This document shows, in pieces, positions 1 through 11,366 of a DNA stretch of 64,000 nt. A program made the translations under genes and the position numbers. The notes beneath the pieces are model-generated. The model did no database searches and was not told the DNA's origin. It was given only the letters and a program-made list of their open reading frames with translations. Within the stretch, counting starts at the first letter, position 1; every line of letters begins with the position of its first letter. This DNA comes from Macrocybe gigantea (lineage: Eukaryota > Basidiomycota > Agaricomycetes > Agaricales > Callistosporiaceae): assembly GCA_011319805.1 (NCBI GenBank), contig SJRY01000136.1:186001-250000 (forward strand), read 5' to 3'.

Positions 1-651
1 CGTCCGGTTGTCTCCTTTTCTCCATCTGTTAGACCTAGGCTTTCCGACCATCCCGTGTCGCTTGCTCGCTATTTCCTTTTAGTGCCACCAAAACTGTTTC
101 TACGGCTCTGCCATTTTATTCCTGTTTTGTTCCGATGCCATTTCGTTGAGCCGACTCATGACAGTTGTCCAATTTCTTGTTACTAAATCGTTCCGAGATA
201 GGACCCCAGCCGCATTTTCACCGATGCCCTTCCTTGTTATCTGGATGCCTTGATTTGCAGGTTCCGTTCCCAACATAGTCGGCTCTGAGTGCGAAAAAGA
301 CGACTTCCTACCCCTGTTGTCGCGTTGGACACGTCAGTGGTAAACCTTATTTGCCACAAACGCATGCCTCCCACCCAATAGCACGGCTCAGAGGCAACAT
401 GAATTACTGATCGGACCTCCAGTCTCGCTACATGTGTGAGTTGCCCAGTTGAGCACCCGGTTCATCCCCACGCGCCAAGTGCGCGTCTAGACCGAGAATG
501 GTGCGATATTTCGACATCCGTCAACGCGAAGTACCGACCACATGGGACGCCTGACTTCTGTCCTGGGTGACATTTAAATTCGTCCTCCTTTATCTGTGTC
601 CATGAGTCTATCCCTCTATCTGACGTTTGTAGTTGCCCTCCTGTACCAACA
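1..651. other. Intergenic, no gene recognised
   Basis: No open frame with family features and no convincing splice-linked exons on either strand. It presumably holds the promoter of the OPT transporter that follows. I see no clear TATA box. Confidence 0.5.
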
Positions 652-3600
652 ATGGCGGACCCAACATTCGAACGCTATGGTGATGAGAAGGTGAAGAATC
701 CTGGCCGCCCTCCGTCGCTAGATGAAAAGGCCGTCAACAGGAGGGATGATGGTGTGGAGTTCGCAGACGATAAGGAAGGTTTATCCGAAACCTCTTTTGA
801 GCCTGAAGACGACACTACCTACCTAAATGGCGAACCCGTCGTCACGACCGGAAAGGACGTCTCCAGATTTGTTGTCGATCTTCGCGACGATGGAGACGCC
901 GCCTTGACTGTGAGGTCGATTGTCCTGGGGACTGTCTTCGCCGGGCTCGGTGCAGCGCTCTGTCAAGTCAGCATTCCCGCTTTTTCCTATGACGTTGTTC
1001 TGAAGGAAATTCGTCAGATTTATCAATTCAAACCCGTCCAAATGACGGTCTCGACTGTCTTTCTCTTGCTTGTCACCTACACTGCTGGGAACGGGTGGGC
1101 AGCGTTCATGCCGAAGAATTCTTGGGTCCAGGGAACTCGATTCCAATTTCTAGCATCCACCTTCTATCACATCAACCCAGGTCCATTTACGTTGAAGGAG
1201 GTGATTCCCATCGTTACCGGAATCTCCTTCGGCGTACTGATACGCAGTGGTTCGCGCCTAGCATGTAGTTGCCTCACTAGTTGCTTCTACCGCTGCTGGG
1301 GGCAGCGCGGCGGTCAATAATTTTGCCGTGCAACGAGTACGTCTCTGACGAGGACTAAATTCGTACTGCGAAGAATTCAGATATCCGTATTACGAACAGC
1401 TTTACTATGACACTCATGTCAAAGCGACGACTGCCATTCTAGCAACCTTCTCGACAGCATGCTTTGGGTATGTCCTGTTATTGTTGAACTACGTCATCGC
1501 GAACCAACCTTTTCCAATCAGCTACGGCCTCGTGGGGATTTTACGACCTCTCACAGTTTATCCCTCCGAGATGGTATATTGGAGTGTGAGTCTTCTTTCC
1601 CCACGCCAATCGAGCGTTGGTTCACTCTAATTGTCTAGAATTTGCCAACCGTCTCCGTCTTTCAAGGCAAGTGTGGCTACGACCAAGGTGACGCATCCTT
1701 GACAGTTCATATCTCAGCTCTTCACTTCGATACCGCCGCCAATGCTAAGAGGGTTAAACTCTTTTGGGGTGGCTTCACGGGCATGTTTATCTATGAAATT
1801 ATCCCGTCGTATATTTTTCCACTTCTGAATGGATTCAACATCTTTTGCCTTGCCTCCCAAAAGGCATCGAAGAAAACAATTGATATATTCACTAACCTTT
1901 TTGGCGGGGCTGAGGGTAATGAGGGCCTTGGCTTTCTTTCGTTATCATTCGACTGGCAATATATTGGATCCACGTAAAGCCTCTTGCCCTTTCCGCTGCT
2001 TATGGCTCAACAGACTCCTACAGCTTCATGAGCTTTCCTTTAATCCAGCAAGGTCATTTTACTGAAATACTTCGATAAACGTCCTCATGCTGACCTAACG
2101 CATTAGCTAATTCCTGGATTGGCTACTTCTTTTGTTATATTGCAATTATGGGAATTTATTATTCGAACACATGGAATGTGCGCTCTGCCTTCCCTGTCCA
2201 CGTTCTCGACACTGACAACACTTCATGCACGCGCAGTCCCTTGCATTCCCCATGCTGTCGACGTCCATTTTTTCGGCTAATGGATCCGTGTACCATCAAT
2301 CTGCAGTGTTTGGCCCGAGATTCCAACTCAACGAAACGGCACTCGAAGAGGTGGGCCTTCCCGCCTTGACGGGGTCTAATGCCTGGCATAACCTCACTGC
2401 CAATCTTGCCGTAAGCCCAGAGCATCTCATGGAGTCTGATTCCCCCGATTAACCATGGAAACAGATCGGCGGTCTCATCGCACATTGCATATTTTTCTGG
2501 GTCCATATGCAAGGGATTCCTTCAAGCTGGCTCGCGATAAGACGCAGCCTGATCCGCATTATCAGGTATACCATTGAAGCGCAGCCCTAGAGAAACGAGT
2601 TTTCATGTGGTTGTGACCCCTAGGCAATGAAAAAATATGCAGAAGCGCCTTGGTGGTGGTATATCATACTCTTATTGCTGTCATTCTTGGCCGGTACGTC
2701 TTTGCTTCTGAGCGAAAGCGATTTATTTTCAGAACCTGGAGTGCATCAGGCTTGATTGTCGTCATCAAGGGACAAACGACACTCCCTTGGTGGTCCTACA
2801 TCATCGCTTTAATATTGGGAGCCTTTATTACAGTGCGTATAACGTGATGCCCGCTGAGCTTCCTTTGGCTGATTCCGCTCATCAATAGCCATTTTCTACT
2901 CTTTTGTATGCCCGTATGGGGAATGGTATTGCGACCAATCAACTCATGAAAATGGTTGCTGGAGCCGTGAACCCTGGCCGGCCTGTGGCAAACCTTTACG
3001 TGCGTCCGCGAATGCTTCGGCTTTTTGTTACCTCCAACGTAAAACGTAGTTCTCTATGTGGAGTCACGACGTGATCTCCACTTCAATAAATCTGGCTGGC
3101 GATCTCAAGATGGGACAGTATCTCAAAATTCCACCTCGCGTCATGTTTCTCACACAAGTGTGGGGCACGATCGTTGGTCTGTATATTGGAATGAGGTTTT
3201 ATGGCTTTCGGTCTAATGACACTTTCTCGTTTAATAGGCGCTGTTGTAAATTATGGTATGTCTCCTGGACGAAATTTGTGGCGCAGCTGATCACCTGCAT
3301 CAGTCGTAATGATATCTGTTGTCGATGCACAAAGAGAAGTACTGTTGAGCCCCACTGGGACAAATGTTTGGAGTGGGCAAGTGCCGCAGAGCTTGAACAG
3401 CGCTGCCGTTACTTGGTCGCTGGCCAAACAGCTCTATGGCACAGACGGTCCCTATCTTATTATTCCTCTCGGTCTGCTCATCGGAATGGTACCAACGTTC
3501 ATCCAATGGCTCATATGGAAGGTGCAAATATCGTTTGCCTGTCATGAAACATTGTTGCTGAAGGAATCTACAGCGATGGCCAAGGATCGGACCTGTGGAG

Positions 3601-4034
3601 GTTGACACTGTGATGCTCCCGATTATATATATGGTATCCGCACGTTCTCCGGTTTATGTTAGAGCAAGTGGTCTCATACACTCTCTTCAGTATTCTGCTT
3701 GGATGTCAGCAGGTGTCAACTCTACCATCACGTCCAGCATCATCGTCGGCCTCGTCTCACAGCTTTGGTTACGAAGATACCATCCTGGTTGGTATAAGAA
3801 ATACAACTATATCCTTGGCGGTGCTTTGGATGGGGGTGCACAAGTCATGATTTTTATATTATCATTTGCTGTATTCGGTGCCTCCGGAGTGGAGCGACCG
3901 TTTCCAAATGTGAGCCATCCGTCACCTATCGAACGTACAGAAATTCATACGTACACGTTCGTTATTTCTAGTGGGCAGGGAATCCGGCAGTTGGCAACGT
4001 CGACTACTGCAACGGAAATGGAGCTTTGGATTGA
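652..4034 (+). CDS. OPT family oligopeptide transporter 1 (19 exons, one apparent 1-nt frame break)
   Basis: A multi-spanning plasma-membrane transporter of the small-oligopeptide (OPT) class, expected to import tetra/pentapeptides or glutathione-like peptides with protons. Exons: 652-1200, 1262-1336, 1400-1467, 1522-1585, 1639-1666, 1718-1973, 2024-2052, 2107-2177, 2237-2410, 2465-2565, 2624-2693, 2750-2832, 2889-2999, 3050-3176, 3238-3255, 3304-3521, 3574-3633, 3691-3909, 3972-4034. Splicing gives about 794 residues: an acidic soluble N-terminus of roughly 80 residues, then many hydrophobic segments. Seen motifs include LRPLTVYPSEMVYWSNLP, FDWQYIGS, AVNPGRPVANLYF and PRIGPVEVDTVMLP, all familiar from OPT proteins. 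The C-terminus ends in YCNGNGALD. Intron 5 (1667-1717) is GC-AG. The frame fits the family throughout except at 2499-2501, where one extra G is needed to read FFWGPYARDSFKLARDK. ATG 652 is the first in-frame start. Confidence 0.9.
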
Positions 4035-5900
4035 TGACTCGGACCCATGTATTTTGTTTGATAGGCCGTACTTCCAGCATTGAAACGTGTTTGTGCAGAC
4101 ATCAGACCATCATTCCACACAGGCTCTCCGGGGCGATACATGTATTTTTCGATGCGGGACGCCCGCATCGCAACAAATCAAACATGATGGGACATTTGCA
4201 TGTGGCTACGGGCCCAGAAATTTTGCGAGCAGGATTGAACCCATGGGTGTTCTCCAAGACACCTGATTGAACGGACTTCATTCTTCTGCCGGACTACCCG
4301 GGTGTTTTCCGAAAGCAGGCCTAGAGAACTGGTCACTAGAAAGATTCGGAGTCATGACCAATTGGAACGTTGACCGGCTGGTAATGGAGTCGACACTGAA
4401 GTTACTGTGTAAGACCGTTAATTTCATCTAGTTCATCGGGTCTCTCCGTTGGAATCAAGATCTTTAAGATTTGACTACTCTGGCATCGTCGGCCAATCAT
4501 GGAAGCAGCTACAAGTCCTCCGCGTTCACTCATCTTGGGACAATCTTCACTAACCAAAGAATTGGCTGCCTGTGGTCTCCAGAAGCATCACTGTTGCCAA
4601 AGCTATAATCCTCCGGACTCCGGAGTTAGCCGCATGATGCAATAATTTTCGTTCTAGCTCATGCTAAACATTTTTTCATGTTTTGAAACTGTCAGTGGGA
4701 TGCAATGAATGAATGAGAGAAGAACATATGGTATCTGATGTATGGTAACTGAGATGCTTCTATTCGCCGCTTTGAGCTCTGCATTCGATTCTGAAGTTCT
4801 GTGTTTGCAGTTTTATGTTGTAGAGAATCTTGTCCTTGGTGAATGAGACAGCGACGTGAGAAGATGAGAAGCCCATGGCAATATTAACAAGGACCACAGA
4901 TAATTTGCAGTTAGAGGACATGATCCTCTACAGCAAAATATTGTCAAGAAGGAAGGAACAATTTCGTGATTATGCAGGAGCAGAATGAACAATAGGTAGT
5001 AATACGCTTGTGTGGGAGGTATCACCTACCCAGGTGCTAGTATTTTAGTTCTCGCCATTGGAATAGCTGCAAATATCATAGCACTTTATAACAGGAATGA
5101 GGCTGTCTAATGGCCTCCTCTTCGTTCCCTAATAAACCACAGCGGCATGGCCCAGTGGGAGTAACAGAATAATAATTTTCCGTGACAGGTTCGTACCCTT
5201 CGTCGAATCTGTTCTAACAAGCATTTGTAACGGCCAAGCTGGAGCTAAGAAAAGAAAAGACGGAATAGCAGTTCTAACAATAAATGTGATCCTGGACGTT
5301 TCCATGATAAATGGGGTGTTTCAGCAGCAGGATCACCTGTCTTTCGATGCCCAATTGGGAGCCTAAGAGTACTGATAGGGCTTTGTCTATTAAATCTTCA
5401 CGGTATCGCCCTCCGACGTCCCTGGATTATGTATACTAGGAGAGTACAAAGTGAACAATCAGCATGCAGGATGGGAAGAGCTGATCTCCATCAAACAGGA
5501 TCCATCGCTCTTCCAAGATATGTGGCAAAAGGGAGCAATCGTATATTCCCGAGAGTCAGAGCCTGTCAGAACGTAAGAACGTCGTAGAAGATTCGGGGAG
5601 AGATTGAGGCGGTGCCGAGCTTACTAAGCGAGGTCGTGGTTCTTCAGCTTACAAAACAGTGTCCAAACAACGCCTTCGCACCTTATCCCCTCACCATCAT
5701 CAGGTTTCAGCGCCTCTCCTCACCTCAACGTTGTAAGCGTCATTTCGGACAATTTTCTCTGTATAGGAGCTAATTCGACGACTGCCCCCCACCAACATCG
5801 CCTTGGAATCGCTCACTCTCTTTAATCCCCTCGCTCTCGACTTGATCGTGTGCGATATACGATTGATTCGTAGTTTCTCGCTTCAGTCACACATCTACCC
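4035..5900. other. Long intergenic stretch, no gene recognised
   Basis: About 1.9 kb, AT-richer than the flanks, with only short open frames on either strand and no recognisable protein motif. The last 100 bases are pyrimidine-rich and probably form the core promoter of the UBC4 gene. Confidence 0.45.
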
Positions 5901-6574
<674 letters not shown>

Positions 6575-7600
6575 TGCAATTGCCAGATGTTCAAGCAAGC
6601 CTGACCATGTTGTAGTTCTGGTCATGCATACATATCATTTCTACTAGTTCCTGATGTTTTAGCACCTCTCTCTCCATATTTCTAAGACAATCACATACAT
6701 GGCTTCCACAACCAGTAGAGTCGCTGAATTCGGACCATAAACAACGTGGGAATATACTACTGTAAATGGAGATAACGCTTCGCTAATTTGACAGGAACAG
6801 ACGATATTCAGAGATCATTCCTTTGCACAAACCATTGCTTTGCAACGATCCTTGCATAGCATTTCCTCAAACCGGTGTGCGTATCAGTTTTTGGTGGTGT
6901 AGCGTGAACGACGCGTGTCGCCGCCGAACTCCACCCGCTACAATAAGTGGTACCTGTCTGCGCAATGCCGTGTCTAGGCGTACAAGGTCGGGCCCCCGGT
7001 ACGCTTTGTCAACCAAAACCGGAATCAGACTAATCCTGGATACAAACCACTTCGATGAGAATTTTGACCAGCAACGACAGCATAGTCCTACATCTCGTCT
7101 GCTTTATGGCCATAGAAGCCCGTCCTGATCAGCAGGACGACGCCAGAGATTTCGTTTTGTCGCTGAAGTCTTCAATGTCCATTTGGCTAAATACGCTTTA
7201 CCGAAGCCGTCATATACAGAATTGCTCAGTTACTAGGTCAGCATTCGTTTCGGACTGTCCCACAGCCTTATCCAGTGATCCCATCCCGATCCGTATTCGT
7301 TTTTGCGGGTTAAACGCCTACGGATCACTTACTCCGAGCCTCGCCATGCCCCAGCAACCGACGTCGGTAAATTAAGCTATGAATCCAGGAGTGCTTATAC
7401 CGCTGCGGTCTCCTTGTGTCTGAGGGTATGATGAAGGTTTTGTGACTGAAACTCGAGCAATTTCATCTACTGTTCCGAAAGGCACCACCCAGCAAGTCAA
7501 CAATGTCGCGCAAGTATAAAGCTGGTGCCCAGCAACTGAAGAAGGTCAATCTACTCTAGTCTTCCTTCGTATTCGCTTTCTCTCCGCTCCTTTTCTCGCA
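6575..7600. other. Intergenic, contains the upstream region of the DUF6593-like gene
   Basis: No gene recognised. The short open frames here lack family motifs. A TATAAA at 7515-7520 lies about 80 bases before the next ATG. Confidence 0.45.
7515..7520 (+). promoter_or_regulatory. TATA box of the DUF6593-like gene
   Basis: TATAAA 81 bases upstream of ATG 7601. The spacing fits a TATA box with a 5' leader of about 50 bases. Confidence 0.6.
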
Positions 7601-8278
7601 ATGCAAAATCCGTTTGGGGACTGGACTCAAGGAAGGTCTGCGACGCCTTCTATTTACGGCGCGCTTCCTTATCCGACAATCCCGACTCCTCCCCAACTTG
7701 TCACTTTCCACATTGCGTCGTTCGCGCCGACCATCCTGAATTCCACCGTCCTCGGACCGCAGAATCAGATCTGCTTCTACATCGTGACCGACGACCGGGT
7801 GCCCGGCTACACCGTCTTCAGAGACCCTTCTAACAGAAACTTGGGTCTCATTGAATGGAAATCACCCCCAATGATTGAAGTACGCGACGCGGTTTCAAAG
7901 CAAGGTGTCAGGGACTGGCTGAGGCTTTCGCCTGATCAAAAGTAAGTGAAGCTTTCCGTAGTGTTGTTTTTTGAATCTAACATCCTGCAGCTCGCGATCG
8001 ATGCGAGTTCATGGTCAACGATTCACTTGGGCTCCTCGGGACAAGTCAATTTATGTAAGGATCGAACTTGACTCTGCTCCATGTCATAGCTGACTCGCTT
8101 GTCTAAATTCTTTTAGCTTTGGTCCGGTTCATCGAACAACCCAGCGTTCACTGCCAGGCTTACGCGTAATTCAAATTCTGTTCTTTTGGAGCTGACTCCT
8201 TCGGCCGTGCAAAGTGGCCTGTTTGAAACTATCGTTGCGGCATCCGTTTTGCTGCTCTGTGGTCGTAACATTGATTGA
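7601..8278 (+). CDS. DUF6593-like basidiomycete protein
   Basis: Function unknown. Exons 7601-7941, 7991-8054 and 8117-8278 give 188 residues with no signal peptide. The body has the beta-strand-rich, tubby-like layout I associate with DUF6593 proteins: ICFYIVTDDRVPGYTVFRD, then LGLIEWKSPPMIEVRD, then RFTWAPRDKSIYLWSGSS and a hydrophobic tail near VAASVLLLCGRNID. These families are abundant in mushroom genomes, usually as small cytosolic proteins. The family call is from memory of the pattern. An upstream short frame starting at 7503 overlaps the TATA box and is probably not translated. Confidence 0.75.
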
Positions 8279-9638
8279 GCTAAATCAACGCGTTCTATGC
8301 TTTATTATTTATTTATTAGAATGCATCCTAATAGCAGGGTTTTGTAATCCTCGTATTCGCTCTATAATTACCTGTCTTTACATATAGAAAACATTACACC
8401 AATGCATAATTACATGGATTTGTCACTGGATTACGAGTCAACTCTTACGGGAGCAGTGCATATGTTTGGCTATAGCGGGGCTTCACGCAAACGATGACTT
8501 GGGCGATTTTTCCTTAGCTTATCACCCGAAAACATGATACTCTCGGTTGTGCGACGTGATTCGATGCAAAGGTAATATCCGTCTCAATGCAGGGATGGTT
8601 GCCAAAATCTAACACCTGGAAACTTCAAGGCATTCCGAACTGGAAACTGTTATTCAATGTACAGTAGGTGAACACAGCCCAATAGTTAAAACTCTGTACA
8701 TACGACATTCTGATACTCTCCACCTACTCAAAGAAGAGTCATCGTTTCATCGTTTCGCAGTAACTTTGAACAAGAGGTCCCAGCGCAGGACTATATCAGA
8801 ACATCAGTATCTTGGATGAGTCGTTCGATCAGCACGCCAAAACAGCGACAAACAAATTGGTCACTCAATGTTCATCTGATTCCGTTCTGCCATTGGCCGG
8901 ACAGACCTATTTCTCCCCATTAAAGCCAACGTTGCACGAGGACAACAGAGCGCTTGAGCAATTGGAGCTTGGTGAGGGTCCTTGGGCTCATGATCAAAAC
9001 GTTGTATGGCCAAAACAACATGAAGCATCATGTGGAATAGGCTGTATTCGGCTGACTTGGGGAAAAGGCCGTCCACCTTATTTCCCTGCCATTGTTACAC
9101 TAACCATCGATAGACGGGCGCCGACAAGTTTCACAGGTGTTATCTCACCTTGTGCAAGGCCATTCGCACATTCTGACTGATTGCTTCCGTGCTGCATGTT
9201 CACCATAGTATGTTAGGTTGGACATGGCGAGACCAGCTACCAAATTTAGCTATGTGTCTCGATTACTCCCGTGGCGGACTGGGCCCTGCTAACGTCCTGC
9301 CTTTCGCAAACTCCTTGGCGCATTTCGTCCGATCCGAAAAGGTTTATATTTACCTCACTAGACACCACGGAAACCGCGCCGAGGCTTCTTGCTTGGAGTT
9401 TCTTCCATTCCCTTTGCTAGTGTCTGTCATCGTGACACCTCAGATGATCTTTTCTGCTCTCATGCCCAAACTATGCCATCTGCTCTGGCATGAACTTCGC
9501 CCTTGACCACGGATGTGGCAGCCTCAAGAATCATTCTGGATTGTCACCCCAAGGCTTGTTCTCGATTTGCTCGGCGGATTTTCCTCTATAAAGCGAGTTC
9601 CCCTGGCACGGTATGTGCACCCGTCTTCGTATCCTGTT
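8279..9638. other. Intergenic, promoter region of the GH16 gene at its right end
   Basis: No gene recognised on either strand. Open frames around 8812-9506 show no motif, signal peptide or splice-linked continuation. A TATAAA lies at 9589-9594. Confidence 0.45.
9589..9594 (+). promoter_or_regulatory. TATA box of the GH16 gene
   Basis: TATAAA 45-50 bases before ATG 9639. It excludes the longer in-frame start at 9513, which would sit upstream of transcription. Confidence 0.65.
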
Positions 9639-11195
9639 ATGGTCTCCTTTGTTGCCTGGTTCCTCCTTATCACTCTACTATCTCTCCATGTCCGCTGTGC
9701 GACATATTCGCAGACCGACAGTCACACAGGGACTGGGTTCTTGAAATCTTTTTCTTTCGAGGCCATAGCCGATCCTACCCATGGTCGTGTGTACGTCGTC
9801 CTCCAACATGTTCCTGTTTTTTCTCTTATCTGCCTGTCTGTCAGGAATTATGTCGACGCCAATACCGCAGCTAGCCAGAACTTGACATTTGCGTCCGGAG
9901 ACCATTTCGTCGTGCGATCCGACTTCAAGACAGTTTTGAGCGCAAGCGGGCCGGGCAGAAACTCTGTCAGGTTGCAGTCCAACAAGCAATATACCACCTC
10001 AGTTATAATGTTTGGTCATACTCCTGCCGAACCAATCGTTCAAATAGTTGAACATTTCCTGCAGATTCAATGTGCGTCATATGCCGCAGGGTTGCGGGTA
10101 CGTTCCTTCTTCCTTGCAAAGGGATATCCGATGTCTCGTAATGCCTTTCCCGGTATATTAGAACGTGGCCCGCACTCTGGACAGTTGGGGCAAATTGGCC
10201 AAACCAGGTTTGATCAAATATGGACTATGCCTTTCTTTTTATTTTTTACCGACGAGAGCATGTCAGGGTGAGATAGATATTCTGGAAGGTGTCAATGATC
10301 AAGGCCCGAATCAGTCGACACTGCATACCAACTCTGGTGGGTAATCAGTCAAAAGACTAGCATATTTTCTAAAGATACTCGTCTCAGGATGCACGATGCC
10401 GTCATCCCGTTCACAAACCGGGTATGATTTGTCAGACAGTCAGGCGCCCTCAACTTGCTAAATGGTATCAGGACCTCGACAGGTAACAATTGTGACGTGG
10501 CGGCGACCAACAATGCAGGATGTGGAGTAAAGATGTCTGATTCTCGTAGCTATGGACCCACTTTTAACAATAATGGAGGCGGATGGTATACACAAAATCG
10601 CTTCGTGACAAGCTTAGCTGATGTTTGGGAACAGGTTTGCTGTGGAACGAACAAACTCCTTCATCAAAGTCTGGTTTTGGTCTCGAAGTGCGACCAACGT
10701 ACCCTCGGACGTTCTCAATGGCGCTGCCACCGTCAACACTGGTAATTGGGTAAGATATCGGTATTGTAACGCATGGCACAACCACTTACGTTTCCATGCA
10801 GGGTACGCCAGCAGCCTTTTTCCCGAGCACTACCTGTCCAATTAGTTCGAAATTTGGACCGCATAACATCATCATCAATCGTGGGTGCCATAATTTTCTC
10901 TGCATGTACGTAGCACTGATGTGATGAGGTGCGCTAGTGACTTTCTGTGAACGCCACTGATTGTTTCGTGTTGTGTGTTAGCTGATGACTATCACAGGTG
11001 GCGACTTCGCTGGTAATCCAAGTATCTACGCTGCCTCAGGCTGTCCTTCGACGTGCAATAGTAAGTGGCTAATAGCCGAGTCTATCACTGAATATGGTTA
11101 GCAATTGCTGATATGCTGCAGATTTTGTCAACACTAACCCTGCTGCGTTCACTAATGCGTATTTTGATTTTGCCTGGCTTAAGATCTACGGATAA
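9639..11195 (+). CDS. Secreted GH16 endo-1,3(4)-beta-glucanase (laminarinase-like)
   Basis: Hydrolyses mixed or beta-1,3-glucans outside the cell, for wall remodelling or nutrition. Twelve exons: 9639-9790, 9845-10009, 10065-10097, 10162-10207, 10267-10336, 10388-10421, 10472-10585, 10635-10749, 10802-10880, 10938-10946, 10998-11060, 11122-11195, giving 317 residues. A signal peptide covers about residues 1-20 (FVAWFLLITLLSLHV core). GH16 marks are DPTHGRVNYVD, HMPQGCGTWPALWTVG, the catalytic GEIDILEGV with both glutamates, and a C-terminal FDFAWLKIYG strand. Exon 10 is only 9 nt but is needed for the TFCGDFAGNP segment. The start at 9639 is chosen by the TATA box and the signal peptide. All phases agree. 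Confidence 0.94.
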
Positions 11196-11366
11196 AATTA
11201 AGTGAAGGAGTTTTAAACGCTGTAAGAAGTGGATGTGTATAATTATCCACATCATGCCGGTTTGGTTCCATTGTATTGTATGTATGAAAGTTTCAATGCC
11301 ATGTTTAGCCCTATTTGTTTCTTTGGCGCCTTATTTTTGTTGTCGACCACACTCCGCCCAGCTGCC

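Noticed and set aside
652..1320. Open frame ending in a degenerate tail (GVLIRSGSRLACSC), suggesting a broken transporter
   Set aside because: A 61-nt intron at 1201-1261 removes this tail and restores the family sequence HVVASLVASTAAGGSAAV.
5182..5200. tRNA-like B-box (ggttcgtaccc)
   Set aside because: No matching A-box, acceptor stem or anticodon arm at the right distance.
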